Source: Pseudorhodoplanes sp049324435 (GTDB lineage Bacteria; Pseudomonadota; Alphaproteobacteria; Rhizobiales; Xanthobacteraceae). From it: a stretch of DNA of 64,000 nt. Shown piece after piece: positions 1 to 8,090 of the stretch. Both the position numbers and the translations under genes were made by a program. Within the stretch, counting starts at the first letter, position 1. Each line of letters starts with the position of its first letter. The DNA is taken from the NCBI GenBank assembly GCA_049324435.1, contig JBMOOQ010000024.1, forward strand, positions 62,001-126,000, in the 5' to 3' direction. The notes beneath the pieces were generated by a model, which was not told where the DNA came from, did not search any database, and saw only the letters and a program-made list of their open reading frames with translations.

Positions 1-279
1 TCCGGCATGGCGGCTGTCGCACCTGCTGAGAGCAATGCCCAATCGGCGATACAGCGCCGCGCCGAACGGCCGCTGGTACCGCGTTCGCACGGGCGCCGGC
101 AGGCCGACCGCGCGGTCCAGCAACAGGTCTATGTGCCGGGCCACTTCGCGTGGGACCGCCGCAAGGGCCAGTATTCCTGGGTTGCCGGGCGCTGGGAACG
201 TTATGACCCAAATCAAGTTTTCGTCGGCGCGGGATGGCAGTTTCGCAACGGACAATGGACCTTTGGACCGGTGCGCTGA
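1..279 (+). CDS. WxxGxW/YxWxxG repeat protein, C-terminal part (5' partial)
   Basis: The reading frame is open to the left edge of the window, so the ATG at 7 may be internal and the true start may lie outside. The C-terminal half carries aromatic repeat units of the type VPGHFAWDR, WVAGRWERY and GQWTFGPV. These are typical of secreted proteobacterial proteins with WVPGHW-like repeats, often annotated YXWGXW-repeat or BcpO-related. The DUF3300 gene follows after a short gap on the same strand, so the two may be co-transcribed envelope genes. No catalytic residues are evident and the role is unknown. Confidence 0.6.
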   Translation, partial: SGMAAVAPAESNAQSAIQRRAERPLVPRSHGRRQADRAVQQQVYVPGHFAWDRRKGQYSWVAGRWERYDPNQVFVGAGWQFRNGQWTFGPVR

Positions 280-313
280 CGCGTTGCGGTTCGGGTAGCA
301 AGAGGTGGCGGGT

Positions 314-1678
314 ATGGGCAAACAGCATGGCTATCAGCCGGGAGCGGTCTCGCGGATCGCCGTCTCTGCGATGTTGGTCGGGGCGAGCAGCATCGGACCT
401 GTCCTTGCGCAGACACCACTCCCGCAGGACACCCCGCCCACCACGGGCGACGCCGCGCCGAGCGGCCAAGTCTATTCGATGGCCGATCTGCAATATCTGC
501 TCGGACCGATCGCGCTTTATCCAGACCCGTTGATCGCGCTGATCCTGCCCGCGAGCACATTCCCGCTGCAAATCGTCCAGGCCGATCGCTGGCTCTCCGC
601 AAATGCCGACGCAGTGAAAGCCAACGATTTCTCCGGCGCCGACGCGCAGCCCTGGGACAGTTCGGTGATCGCGCTCACCCGGTTTCCCGAAGTCATCGAG
701 ATGCTGGCAGACCATCTTGACTGGACGCAGTCGCTCGGTGCGGCTTTCGCACAGCAGCCTCAGGATGTGGCGAACGCGATCCAGTTGCTGCGCGCACAGG
801 CGCAGAAGGCCGGCAATCTGAAGTCGACTCCGCAGCAGGTGGTGACGACACGTCAGGAAGGCGGCGCGCCAGTCATCTTTATCGAGCCGGCAGAGCCGGA
901 CCGCATATACGTTCCGGTCTACGATCCGGGCGTGATCTTCACCACCGCGGTCGCGACCGGCCTGATCTTCGGCTCGGCCTTCTTTGTCGGCTCCTACTGG
1001 AACAACCGCTGGGGCTGGAACAACCGCAGCTGGAATACGATCTGGATCAACCAGCCGGTCTGGCGGCCCGGCCGCCCGGGTGGCCCTCCGCCGGGCGTAT
1101 GGCGGCCCGATCGTCCCGGCGGACGTCCCGATCGCCCCGGTGTTCGTCCGCCCGGCGGACGGCCAGACCGTCCTGGTGTTCGGCCGCCTGGTGGACGCCC
1201 GGACCGACCCGGTCTGCGGCCCGACCGTCCAGGCGATCGTCCCGGTGTGAGACCTGATCGGCCGGGAGCTGTTCGGCCGGACCGGCCGGGATTGGTGCCG
1301 GATCGTCCGGGCGGACCGGGCGCGCGGCCAACGCGGCCTGGCGACCGGCCAGGTGTGCGACCTGACCGCCCCGGCGACCGCCCGGGTGTCAGACCGGAGC
1401 GGCCGGGCGCCCGTCCCGATCGTCCGCAAGGACGGCCGGACCGGCCTCAGGTTCGACCTGATCGGCCGCAAGCGCGGCCTCCCCAGGCTCGACCGCCGCA
1501 GGCGCGTCCGCCGCAAGCCCGCCCACCTCAGGCCCGCCCGCCTCAAGCGCGTCCTCGGCCACCGCAGGCGCGCCCGCCGCAGGCCAGGCCCGCCCGGCCG
1601 CCGGCAGCGCGTCCAGCACCTACACGGCCGAACCGGCCTGCGGCCAATCCAAACCGCGGAAAGCGGCCGCAACGGTAA
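314..1678 (+). CDS. DUF3300 domain secreted protein with Pro/Arg repeat tail
   Basis: The start chosen is the ATG at 314, preceded by AGAGG at 301-305; a GTG at 305 is the alternative. A signal peptide ends near residue 33 at VLAQ. The DUF3300 domain follows (about residues 45-220), recognisable by LLGPIALYPDPLIA, ALTRFPEVIEMLADHLDWT and the DRIYVPVYDPGVIF segment. A short hydrophobic/aromatic stretch with WNNRWGWNNRSW comes next, then about 200 residues of low-complexity PDRPG and PPQARP repeats. DUF3300 proteins are envelope proteins of unknown function. The basic proline-rich tail could bind cell-wall or acidic polymers, but that is inference. A hairpin terminator follows. Confidence 0.85.
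   Translation: MGKQHGYQPGAVSRIAVSAMLVGASSIGPVLAQTPLPQDTPPTTGDAAPSGQVYSMADLQYLLGPIALYPDPLIALILPASTFPLQIVQADRWLSANADAVKANDFSGADAQPWDSSVIALTRFPEVIEMLADHLDWTQSLGAAFAQQPQDVANAIQLLRAQAQKAGNLKSTPQQVVTTRQEGGAPVIFIEPAEPDRIYVPVYDPGVIFTTAVATGLIFGSAFFVGSYWNNRWGWNNRSWNTIWINQPVWRPGRPGGPPPGVWRPDRPGGRPDRPGVRPPGGRPDRPGVRPPGGRPDRPGLRPDRPGDRPGVRPDRPGAVRPDRPGLVPDRPGGPGARPTRPGDRPGVRPDRPGDRPGVRPERPGARPDRPQGRPDRPQVRPDRPQARPPQARPPQARPPQARPPQARPPQARPRPPQARPPQARPARPPAARPAPTRPNRPAANPNRGKRPQR
1060..1665 (+). repeat. In-frame low-complexity repeat tract (PDRPG and PPQARP units)
   Basis: The 3' part of the DUF3300 gene is a run of degenerate tandem repeats. The first block encodes variants of RPDRPGxRP (about 1060-1480). 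The second encodes PPQARP units with a 15-base period (about 1480-1600). The units are very GC-rich and open in several frames, so overlapping frames here look long without being genes. Copy number may vary between strains. Confidence 0.8.
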
Positions 1679-1724
1679 AGCGCGGCAAAGCAAAATCGGT
1701 CGGATACGACCGATACCGAACGGC

Positions 1725-1757
1725 GAACGCCGCTCCTCCCGGGCGGCGTTCTGTTTT
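1725..1757 (+). terminator. Intrinsic terminator after the DUF3300 gene
   Basis: A perfect 9-bp stem, GAACGCCGC (1725-1733) with GCGGCGTTC (1743-1751), closes a 9-base loop and is followed by TGTTTTC. It lies 47 bases after the DUF3300 stop and before the convergent hydrolase gene, so it probably ends the plus-strand transcript. Confidence 0.7.
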
Positions 1758-1767
1758 CAGTACACGA

Positions 1768-2373
1768 TCATCGTGCGGTGATTTCGCGGATTCGCGCGAT
1801 CACAATGTCTTGCAACCGGCGCGACTGATCGATGTTGCGATGCTTGAGCCCGGGGCTCGTCGTGAGATTGAGGTTGACCTTTTCCTTGTGCCGCGACGGC
1901 GCGAACGAGGCGCGTCGCCCGGTGCCGTTGTTCTGGTAGAAATTCACGAAGTACCGCACATTGTTGGGCACCGTGAAGCGTTGCGTCGGGTCGAACGTGG
2001 CGAGATATGCAACCGGAATCCCCTTGCCGTTCAGCCTGCGTGCGATCCGGTAAGCATTGTTGGCGCCGAGCGAATGCCCGATCAGGATGATCGGCGCGGT
2101 GCGGCCACCCTGGTAATTGCGCATGATCGTATCGGCTGCATTCTGCCATCCGCGATGGTTGATCACGACCGGGCTGAAGCCCTCGGCTGTCAGCTTCGCC
2201 GCCATCTCGTCCATGCCGCGGGAGAACACGTTGGCAAGACCGCGTAAGAGATAGATTTGCGCGTCAGCATTCAGGGCGTTGCGGCCGGGCTGCGCGACAG
2301 CGGCGGCGCCCGACAGCGTCACCCAGATCACGGCGGCAAGAACAATAGAGCGGATCGCACCCATGACGCCCAT
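1768..2373 (-). CDS. Periplasmic alpha/beta hydrolase (thioesterase/lipase-like)
   Basis: About 201 residues from the ATG at 2373, with AGGTG just upstream; a GTG at 2382 also exists. A hydrophobic signal segment covers about residues 5-27. The nucleophile elbow GHSLGANNAYRIA gives the serine. ATFDPTQRF supplies a plausible acid and GLKHRNID a plausible histidine, in the usual Ser-Asp-His order. The fold is alpha/beta hydrolase but the substrate is unknown; exported enzymes of this size include lipid- and ester-cleaving proteins. It converges on the DUF3300 gene and stands alone. Confidence 0.7.
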   Translation of the reverse strand: MGVMGAIRSIVLAAVIWVTLSGAAAVAQPGRNALNADAQIYLLRGLANVFSRGMDEMAAKLTAEGFSPVVINHRGWQNAADTIMRNYQGGRTAPIILIGHSLGANNAYRIARRLNGKGIPVAYLATFDPTQRFTVPNNVRYFVNFYQNNGTGRRASFAPSRHKEKVNLNLTTSPGLKHRNIDQSRRLQDIVIARIREITAR

Positions 2374-2566
2374 GTCCGGCACCTCGGTTGTCGCTTGTAC
2401 CGACCGTCATTCTTGTGAATGAAAAGTCACCGGACCACAACCTGAAACGCCCCGCATGCCCGTAAGGCCATGCGCCTCTTCACACCCGGTGTAATGTTGA
2501 TTTCGGCCCTTCCCGCACCTAGTGTTGGCTAATCGTCAACGCCGTACGGATGGGAGCCGCTGACAG

Positions 2567-3079
2567 ATGGCGTCGGACCATTCCGGAAAACCGGGCGGCT
2601 TTCTGTGGCTATGGCTGCTGCTCACCGTCATCTGGTTCGCGGCCAATTCCTCGCTCGCGATTGAATCGATCGTCAGCGGAGCGCTGATTTCCGCCGTTCT
2701 CGCCTTCATCTTCGTGCGGCACTTCCCGGCCTGGGCGGATATCCGATTCACCCCGTCAAGGCTCCTTCACTTCATACGTTATACCGCCGTGTTCGCGTGG
2801 GAGATGGCGCGCGCCAATCTCAACATGCTGCGCTATGTCTATGCGCGGCGCATCGATATCGATCCGGGAATTGTGAGGATCAAGACGCGCCTGAAGACGC
2901 CGGTCGGGCGTCTTGCGCTTGCCAATTCGATCGCGCTGACGCCGGGATCGCTGGTCGTGGACATGGACGGCGACACACTTACCGTACATTGGCTCGATGT
3001 GCAGACCACAGACCCGGAGGAAGCAGCACACCTGATTGCGGGGCCGTTCGAGACCGACCTGGAGAAGACCTTTGGCTGA
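2567..3079 (+). CDS. mnhE: Na+/H+ antiporter subunit E (MnhE/MrpE/MbhA)
   Basis: 170 residues with two N-terminal membrane helices and the soluble MrpE domain. The family signature is clear in VRIKTRLKTPVGRLALANSIALTPG split over residues 104-128 and in the DGDTLTVHWLD segment. MrpE is a small membrane subunit of the multi-subunit cation/proton antiporter. This is the first gene of the operon. Its stop overlaps the TTG start of the next gene, implying translational coupling. About 180 bases upstream without a gene must hold the operon promoter. Confidence 0.9.
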   Translation: MASDHSGKPGGFLWLWLLLTVIWFAANSSLAIESIVSGALISAVLAFIFVRHFPAWADIRFTPSRLLHFIRYTAVFAWEMARANLNMLRYVYARRIDIDPGIVRIKTRLKTPVGRLALANSIALTPGSLVVDMDGDTLTVHWLDVQTTDPEEAAHLIAGPFETDLEKTFG

Positions 3080-3332
3080 AGCGATCCTCATTCTCGCCGG
3101 CGTCCTGATCTTCTTCGCCATCGCGTTCGCCGTGATCCGGCTGATCCTCGGCCGCACCGTTGTGGACCGTGTTGCCGCGGTCGATCTCCTCACCGTGATT
3201 TCGATTTCGATGATCGCGCTTTACGCGCATATCGCCGGCCGTTTCATCTATCTCGATGTGGCGCTGGTCTATGGCGTTCTCAGCTTCCTCGCCGTGGTCG
3301 CAACCGCGCGCTATCTCGAACGTGGGCTGTAG
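3072..3332 (+). CDS. mnhF: Antiporter subunit F (MnhF/MbhB)
   Basis: 86 residues from a TTG at 3072 that overlaps the mnhE stop. Codons upstream of this TTG read through mnhE and encode no membrane helix, so the longer start is unlikely. Three predicted membrane helices fill the protein. ILGRTVVDRVAAVDLL matches the MrpF signature (GPT..DRV.A.D). It is a small structural subunit of the Mrp-type complex. Confidence 0.88.
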   Translation: MAEAILILAGVLIFFAIAFAVIRLILGRTVVDRVAAVDLLTVISISMIALYAHIAGRFIYLDVALVYGVLSFLAVVATARYLERGL

Positions 3333-3334
3333 CG

Positions 3335-3577
3335 ATGCTGGAACTACTCGTTCTCCTGATCTGCAGCGCCATCATCGTCAGCGCGATCCTCGCGATTCGC
3401 CTTAGCAGCGTGCTCGCCGCTGCGGTGAGCGGAAGCCTTGCCACACTGTTCGCCGCGGTCTGCTACGTGCTGCTTGGTGCGCCCGATGTCGCGATGACGG
3501 AAGCGTCGATCGGCTCCGGGCTCTCCATGCTGATCTTTCTTTATGCGATCCGCCGCACTGCGGGGGCGAAGGACTGA
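3335..3577 (+). CDS. MbhD-like antiporter subunit (DUF4040)
   Basis: 80 residues, three membrane helices. The segment VCYVLLGAPDVAMTEASIGSGL is the hallmark of the MbhD/DUF4040 domain, which in classical Mrp systems is part of the C-terminal extension of MrpA. Here it is a free-standing gene, as in archaeal membrane-bound hydrogenase operons. It starts two bases after the mnhF stop. Confidence 0.85.
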   Translation: MLELLVLLICSAIIVSAILAIRLSSVLAAAVSGSLATLFAAVCYVLLGAPDVAMTEASIGSGLSMLIFLYAIRRTAGAKD

Positions 3578-3581
3578 ACCG

Positions 3582-3917
3582 ATGACCGACCTGATCGGCA
3601 GTCTTCTGATCCTTCTCGGCGCATTCTTCCATTTCTCGGCCGGGCTCGGGATGCTGCGCATGCCGGATGCGTTTACCCGCATGCAGGCCGGCACCAAGGC
3701 GTCGACGCTCGGCAATGCACTGATCCTGATCGGTATTGCCGTCTATCATCCGGGCTGGACGCTGAAGCTCGTGATCCTGATCTATTTCGTGTTCATGACC
3801 AATCCGGTCTCCTCGCATGCGCTGGCGCGCGCCGCACGCGCAATCAATATCCCGATGGCTCGCAAGGTCGATGCACGCTCTGACGCAACGCGCGCCGCCG
3901 CGAGTGACGGTGCCTGA
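3582..3917 (+). CDS. mnhG: Antiporter subunit G (MnhG/MbhC)
   Basis: 111 residues from the ATG at 3582; longer in-frame starts lie inside the preceding gene. Family features are GLGMLRMPDAFTRMQAGTKAST and a late segment ending FMTNPVSSHALARAA, both typical of MrpG. Three membrane helices. The stop overlaps the next ATG by one base. The extra C-terminal tail (about 20 residues, charged) is not usual for the family core. Confidence 0.9.
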   Translation: MTDLIGSLLILLGAFFHFSAGLGMLRMPDAFTRMQAGTKASTLGNALILIGIAVYHPGWTLKLVILIYFVFMTNPVSSHALARAARAINIPMARKVDARSDATRAAASDGA

Positions 3918-4606
3918 TGCCGCGCGCGCTCCCCGCCATCGCCATCGCCCTGGTCGGGCTCATCTTCGCGAGCATCGCGATCGGCTATAGCGAGCAGACG
4001 TCGCTGCGCGCTCTGGCGGAGAGCTATGTCCGGCTGGTTCCGCAGGAGCTTGGCGCGCCGAACGTCATCACCGGCATCCTGCTCACCTTCCGCGCCTTCG
4101 ATACACTCGGCGAAGTCGCCGTGCTGTTCATGGTGGCGGCGGGCGTCGGCCTCGTTCTCAGCGGCAAGACCGCGGCGGACGCCACCCGCACCCAGGAAGC
4201 CAAGACCCCGGCCTCGGAAATCGTGCGCACCGCGACGCAGGTTCTCATGCCGCTGATCGCAATCTTCGCGGCCTATATCATCATGAATGGCCACATCTCG
4301 GCCGGTGGCGGATTCCAGGGCGGCGCCGTGATCGCATCCGCCGTATTGCTCCTTCTGCTAGCCAATCCCTCGCAGGACCTGCACGCGGCTTTCCTCAGCA
4401 TCACCGAGTCGCTGGCCGGAGTCCTGTTCGTCCTTGTCGGCATTGCCGGCCTCGTCGCCGCGGGAGGCTTCCTCGACAACCGGGTGCTGCCGCTCGGCTC
4501 GTTCGGTGCCTTCTTCAGCGCAGGCGCCATTCCCGTGCTGTCGGTTCTTCTCGGCGTCAAGGTTGGTTGCGAACTGTCGGTCATCCTCGACCGGTTCCGA
4601 AGCTGA
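3917..4606 (+). CDS. Fused MbhE-like and MnhB antiporter subunit
   Basis: 229 residues in two parts. Residues 1-85 resemble MbhE (the last part of the MrpA extension), with GAPNVITGILLTFRAFDTLGE. Residues about 100-225 are MnhB/MbhF, with YIIMNGHISAGGGFQGGAV and GVKVGCELS. Separate MbhE and MbhF genes in hydrogenase operons correspond to this single protein, so it is a fusion relative to that layout. About six to seven membrane helices are expected. Confidence 0.85.
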   Translation: MPRALPAIAIALVGLIFASIAIGYSEQTSLRALAESYVRLVPQELGAPNVITGILLTFRAFDTLGEVAVLFMVAAGVGLVLSGKTAADATRTQEAKTPASEIVRTATQVLMPLIAIFAAYIIMNGHISAGGGFQGGAVIASAVLLLLLANPSQDLHAAFLSITESLAGVLFVLVGIAGLVAAGGFLDNRVLPLGSFGAFFSAGAIPVLSVLLGVKVGCELSVILDRFRS

Positions 4607-4630
4607 AGAGCGCACGATGCGGGGCCGATC

Positions 4631-4990
4631 ATGATCTCCACCATGGTTCTCGTAACCGGCCTTGCCGTGATGCTGATCGGTCTCTGGGGCGCTCTGACGC
4701 AACGTAATCTCCTGCGAATCATCATCTCGCTGTCGCTGATCAGCACCGGCACCCATATCCTGATCGTTGCGATCGGTTATGTGCGCGGCGGCACCGCGCC
4801 GATCATCGACCGTGCGCTGACCATCGCCGATGCACCCGCCCGAGCGGTCGATCCGATCCCGTCGGCGCTGGTCGTCACCGCCATCGTGATCGGACTGGCC
4901 GTCACCGCGGTGCTGCTCGCCTATGCGATCCGTCTGTATGAGGTAAAGAAGACTCTCTCCATCGACGCCTTCACGGAGTCGAAATGGTAG
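4631..4990 (+). CDS. mnhC: Antiporter subunit C (MnhC/MbhG, NuoK-like)
   Basis: 119 residues, three membrane helices, NuoK/MrpC family. The conserved region is RNLLRIIISLSLISTGTHIL, followed by a segment ending DPIPSALVVTAIVIGLAVTA, where DP.P.ALVLTAIVI is the typical signature. It overlaps the next gene by 7 bases, which supports coupled translation of the antiporter core subunits. Confidence 0.9.
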   Translation: MISTMVLVTGLAVMLIGLWGALTQRNLLRIIISLSLISTGTHILIVAIGYVRGGTAPIIDRALTIADAPARAVDPIPSALVVTAIVIGLAVTAVLLAYAIRLYEVKKTLSIDAFTESKW

Positions 4991-7900
4991 AGGGGCTCCT
5001 TCACCCGCTGAATATCTTTATCGTCGGATTGGGCGGCGCCTTTCTGATCCCGCTATTGTACCGGCTCGGCGGACATGCAGTTGCGATTGCGCTCGTGCTG
5101 GCGCTCGCCGCGATGACGCTGATCTCCGGCGTCGCGCTGTGGCAGCTCGCTAACGGTTCCGCGCCCATCGAGATCCTCACCGGTGGCGCAAAACCGCCGG
5201 TCGCGATCAATCTGCGAATGGGTCTGCCCGAAGCGATTTTCGTCTTCAGCGTGACTCTCGTCGCGCTGTTCGGCGCCGCCACCATGCTGCGCGAGAGATA
5301 CGGGGTCGTCCTGATCTACCTGCTGCTCGTCATGGGCATCCAGGGCATGGTGATGACCCGCGACCTCTTCAATCTGTTCGTGTTCCTGGAGATTGTGTCG
5401 ATCGCGACCTACGGCCTGCTGAGTCTGCGCAACACGCCGGCCGCCTTGTCCGCGACCTTCAAGTATCTCATGGCCACCGTACTGGCTTCGGGCTTCTTCC
5501 TGATCGGCACGATTCTCATCTACGCGGTCACCGGCCTGCTCAACATCGACGGCCTGCTCGCAAACCGCACATCCATCGCAGGGCCCATCGGCATTGCCGG
5601 ATTGATTTTCCTGCTCTCCTGTCTACTCCTCGAACTGAAGCCGTTCCCGGCCAATGGCTGGGGCCTCGACGCCTACGAGACCGCGCGTCCCGATGTTGCG
5701 GCGATGATCTCGGGCGGCGTCTCGGCCGGTGTGTTCTTCGCGCTACTGAAGCTGCTGCCGCTGTTCGAGCAGCAACGGCCGCTGATCGCTGCGCTCGGCG
5801 TCGTCACCTTCGTCTTTTCCAATCTGATCGGGCTGCGGCAATCAAGGGCGCAGCGCCTGCTCGGCTATTCGTCGGTCGGCCAGATGGCGCTGATGACGAC
5901 GGCCGCGGCGCTGATCTATCGTCCTGGGTCCGAGGCCGCGATGCACCTTGTGATCGGCGGCCTGTTCGTCAATCACCTGTTCGCCAAGGTCGGGCTGTTC
6001 TGGCTCGCGGGCTATGTCGGACAGGAGCGGCTGCGCGACTGGTCGCTCGCACGACACCCCGCCGCGATCGTCATCTTCGGCGTACTGATCGCGGCCATTG
6101 CCGGGCTGCCGCCGTTCCCTGGCTTCTTCGCAAAGTGGCAATTCATCCTGATCGCCGCCGCGGACCACCGCTATCTCGTCATCGCCCTCATCCTGTTCGG
6201 ATCGCTGCTTGAAGCGGCCTATATGTTTCGCTGGTTCGGCCAGGCCGTGCACCGTGACGAGACGCCGTTGCCGGTGCGCCCTGCGGAACTTGCGCCGGTC
6301 TACGGAATGGGCGCGCTGCTGATCGTCTGCGGAGCCATTGCCGCGCGCTTCGCCGGACTCGATGCATTGTGGGTCGCGCTGCCTCTCGCGGCGGGCCTTG
6401 CGGTGTGGCTCGCATGGATGCTGCCGGCGCGCCTGCAGGGTGCATTTGCGCTCGCCATTGTTCTGATCGCGGGCCTGTGGCTGGTCGGCAACCTCTCCGG
6501 TCTGAGCCAGCTTTATGCGGTGATCCTGCTTGCGGGCGGCGTTGTCGTATCGATCGGCAGCCTTGCGCGCGCAGATGCGCGGCCGGGCTTCTACCCGTTG
6601 CTCGCGGTAATGCTGCTGTCGCTGCCTGCGCTGCCCTATGCCTCGACCAGTCTCGAATTTCTGGTGATCTGGGAACTGATCACGCTCTCCTCTTACTTCC
6701 TCGTGCTGCAGAGGCCGGCCGCCATACCGCACGCCCTGCTCTATCTCCTGTTCTCGCTCGCGGCCGCGTTCTTCCTGCTGGTCGGATTCGCCATCATGCA
6801 TGCGGCATCCGGAACGATGTCGCTGTCGGCCTTCCGCACCGCCGGCCCGGACGTCCCGTTGGTGTTCGTGCTGCTGGCAATCGGCCTTCTCATCAAGGCG
6901 GGCGCCGCCGGAGTCCATGTCTGGCTGCCGGGCACTTACGCCGAAGCCTATGACGACGTGTCCGCGTTGCTCTCGGCGGTCATCAGCAAGGTCGCGGTTT
7001 TCGGGCTCCTGATCGCGACCTATGTCGCGATCCGTTCCGAGACCAGCCTCGGTCTCGCGCATGTGCTGGGTGCAACCGGCATGCTGACCACCCTCGTCGG
7101 CGCCATGCTTGCGGTCCGGCAGGACGACATCAAGCGCATGCTGGCCTATTCCAGCATGAGCCAGCTCGGCTACATCGTCGCGGCCGTCGCGCTGATGAGC
7201 CATCTCGGCTGGGTGACGGCGCTCTATCTCGTCGCCAACCACCTCTTGGTGAAGGGCATCCTGTTCCTCGCAGCCGCCGCCGTGATCCTGCGAACCGGCA
7301 CGCGGCTTCTCTCTGAACTCGGAGGCATGGCCCGCGTCATGCCGCAGACCTTCGCGCTCTCGGCAATCGCGATCGTCGCCATGTCCGGTCTGCCGCCGCT
7401 CGCGGGCTTCGGCGGCAAATGGCTGCTGCTCAGTGCTATGATGGAGAAGGGCTGGTATATCTCGGCGCTGATGACGCTCGCCGCGACCTTCGCCGGCTTT
7501 CTCTACATGGCGCGGTTCATCCAAGCGCTGTTCTTCGGTGAACGCAAGGCTGCGGCGGCCGGCGTCACTGAAGCGCCGCTGGCGCTGCTGCTGCCGCAAT
7601 ATCTCCTGGTCGCGGGCATCCTGGTGATGTCGTTCTTCCCGAAGCTCCTGATCGATCCGGTGTCCGCGGCGATCGATCCGCAATTCGCGTCGACCCTGCG
7701 CTGGCAGGGGATGTCGCTCGAACTGATCTACGCCACCTGGAATCCGATGCCAGTGATGGCTTTTGCCGTGGCGGTCGCTGCAGCGCTGTTCGTCCTGCTC
7801 TTGCTCGCGCAGCGCACGCGGCCGCTGGCGCCGCGCAAGGAGGGTTTCTATGCCTTCGCGCAGTCGATCTGCGCGGCCCTGACGCCGGCGCTCGCCAGCC

Positions 7901-8064
7901 GGCTATGGGGCGAGGCCGCAGCGATCGCCGTGTTCGCCGCTGAAAGGAGCCGCCGTATCTATACCGGCAATGGCCTGACCTATAACCTCGCCATCGTGTA
8001 TTACCTGCTCGCGCTCTACATCTTTGGCGGCGGCACCCAAGAGCTGCTGGCGCTGATCCGCTAG
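4984..8064 (+). CDS. Double antiporter subunit: two MnhD/NuoN-type proton channels in one protein
   Basis: 1026 residues, about 28 membrane helices, with two proton-conducting antiporter modules joined head to tail. Module 1 (about residues 1-480) has the helix-7/8 region LLELKPFPANGWGLDAYETARPD split around residue 220. Module 2 (about 495-900) has a canonical LIKAGAAGVHVWLPG followed by AYDDVSALLSAVISKVAV. The C-terminus (about 905-1026) ends with a RRIYTGNGLTYNL segment seen in Mbh/Hyf large subunits. Standard Mrp operons have separate MrpA and MrpD, so the fusion probably supplies both proton paths. In module 1 the usual HxWLP after the lysine is changed to NGWGL. Confidence 0.9.
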   Translation: MVEGLLHPLNIFIVGLGGAFLIPLLYRLGGHAVAIALVLALAAMTLISGVALWQLANGSAPIEILTGGAKPPVAINLRMGLPEAIFVFSVTLVALFGAATMLRERYGVVLIYLLLVMGIQGMVMTRDLFNLFVFLEIVSIATYGLLSLRNTPAALSATFKYLMATVLASGFFLIGTILIYAVTGLLNIDGLLANRTSIAGPIGIAGLIFLLSCLLLELKPFPANGWGLDAYETARPDVAAMISGGVSAGVFFALLKLLPLFEQQRPLIAALGVVTFVFSNLIGLRQSRAQRLLGYSSVGQMALMTTAAALIYRPGSEAAMHLVIGGLFVNHLFAKVGLFWLAGYVGQERLRDWSLARHPAAIVIFGVLIAAIAGLPPFPGFFAKWQFILIAAADHRYLVIALILFGSLLEAAYMFRWFGQAVHRDETPLPVRPAELAPVYGMGALLIVCGAIAARFAGLDALWVALPLAAGLAVWLAWMLPARLQGAFALAIVLIAGLWLVGNLSGLSQLYAVILLAGGVVVSIGSLARADARPGFYPLLAVMLLSLPALPYASTSLEFLVIWELITLSSYFLVLQRPAAIPHALLYLLFSLAAAFFLLVGFAIMHAASGTMSLSAFRTAGPDVPLVFVLLAIGLLIKAGAAGVHVWLPGTYAEAYDDVSALLSAVISKVAVFGLLIATYVAIRSETSLGLAHVLGATGMLTTLVGAMLAVRQDDIKRMLAYSSMSQLGYIVAAVALMSHLGWVTALYLVANHLLVKGILFLAAAAVILRTGTRLLSELGGMARVMPQTFALSAIAIVAMSGLPPLAGFGGKWLLLSAMMEKGWYISALMTLAATFAGFLYMARFIQALFFGERKAAAAGVTEAPLALLLPQYLLVAGILVMSFFPKLLIDPVSAAIDPQFASTLRWQGMSLELIYATWNPMPVMAFAVAVAAALFVLLLLAQRTRPLAPRKEGFYAFAQSICAALTPALASRLWGEAAAIAVFAAERSRRIYTGNGLTYNLAIVYYLLALYIFGGGTQELLALIR

Positions 8065-8090
8065 AGGCATTCCGGACTGATCACGACCGC

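Noticed and set aside
5842..7683. 613-codon open frame on the minus strand
   Set aside because: Lies wholly antisense to the double antiporter gene; sequence is Arg/His/Gln/Asp-rich with no domain, as expected from the reverse of GC-rich coding DNA.
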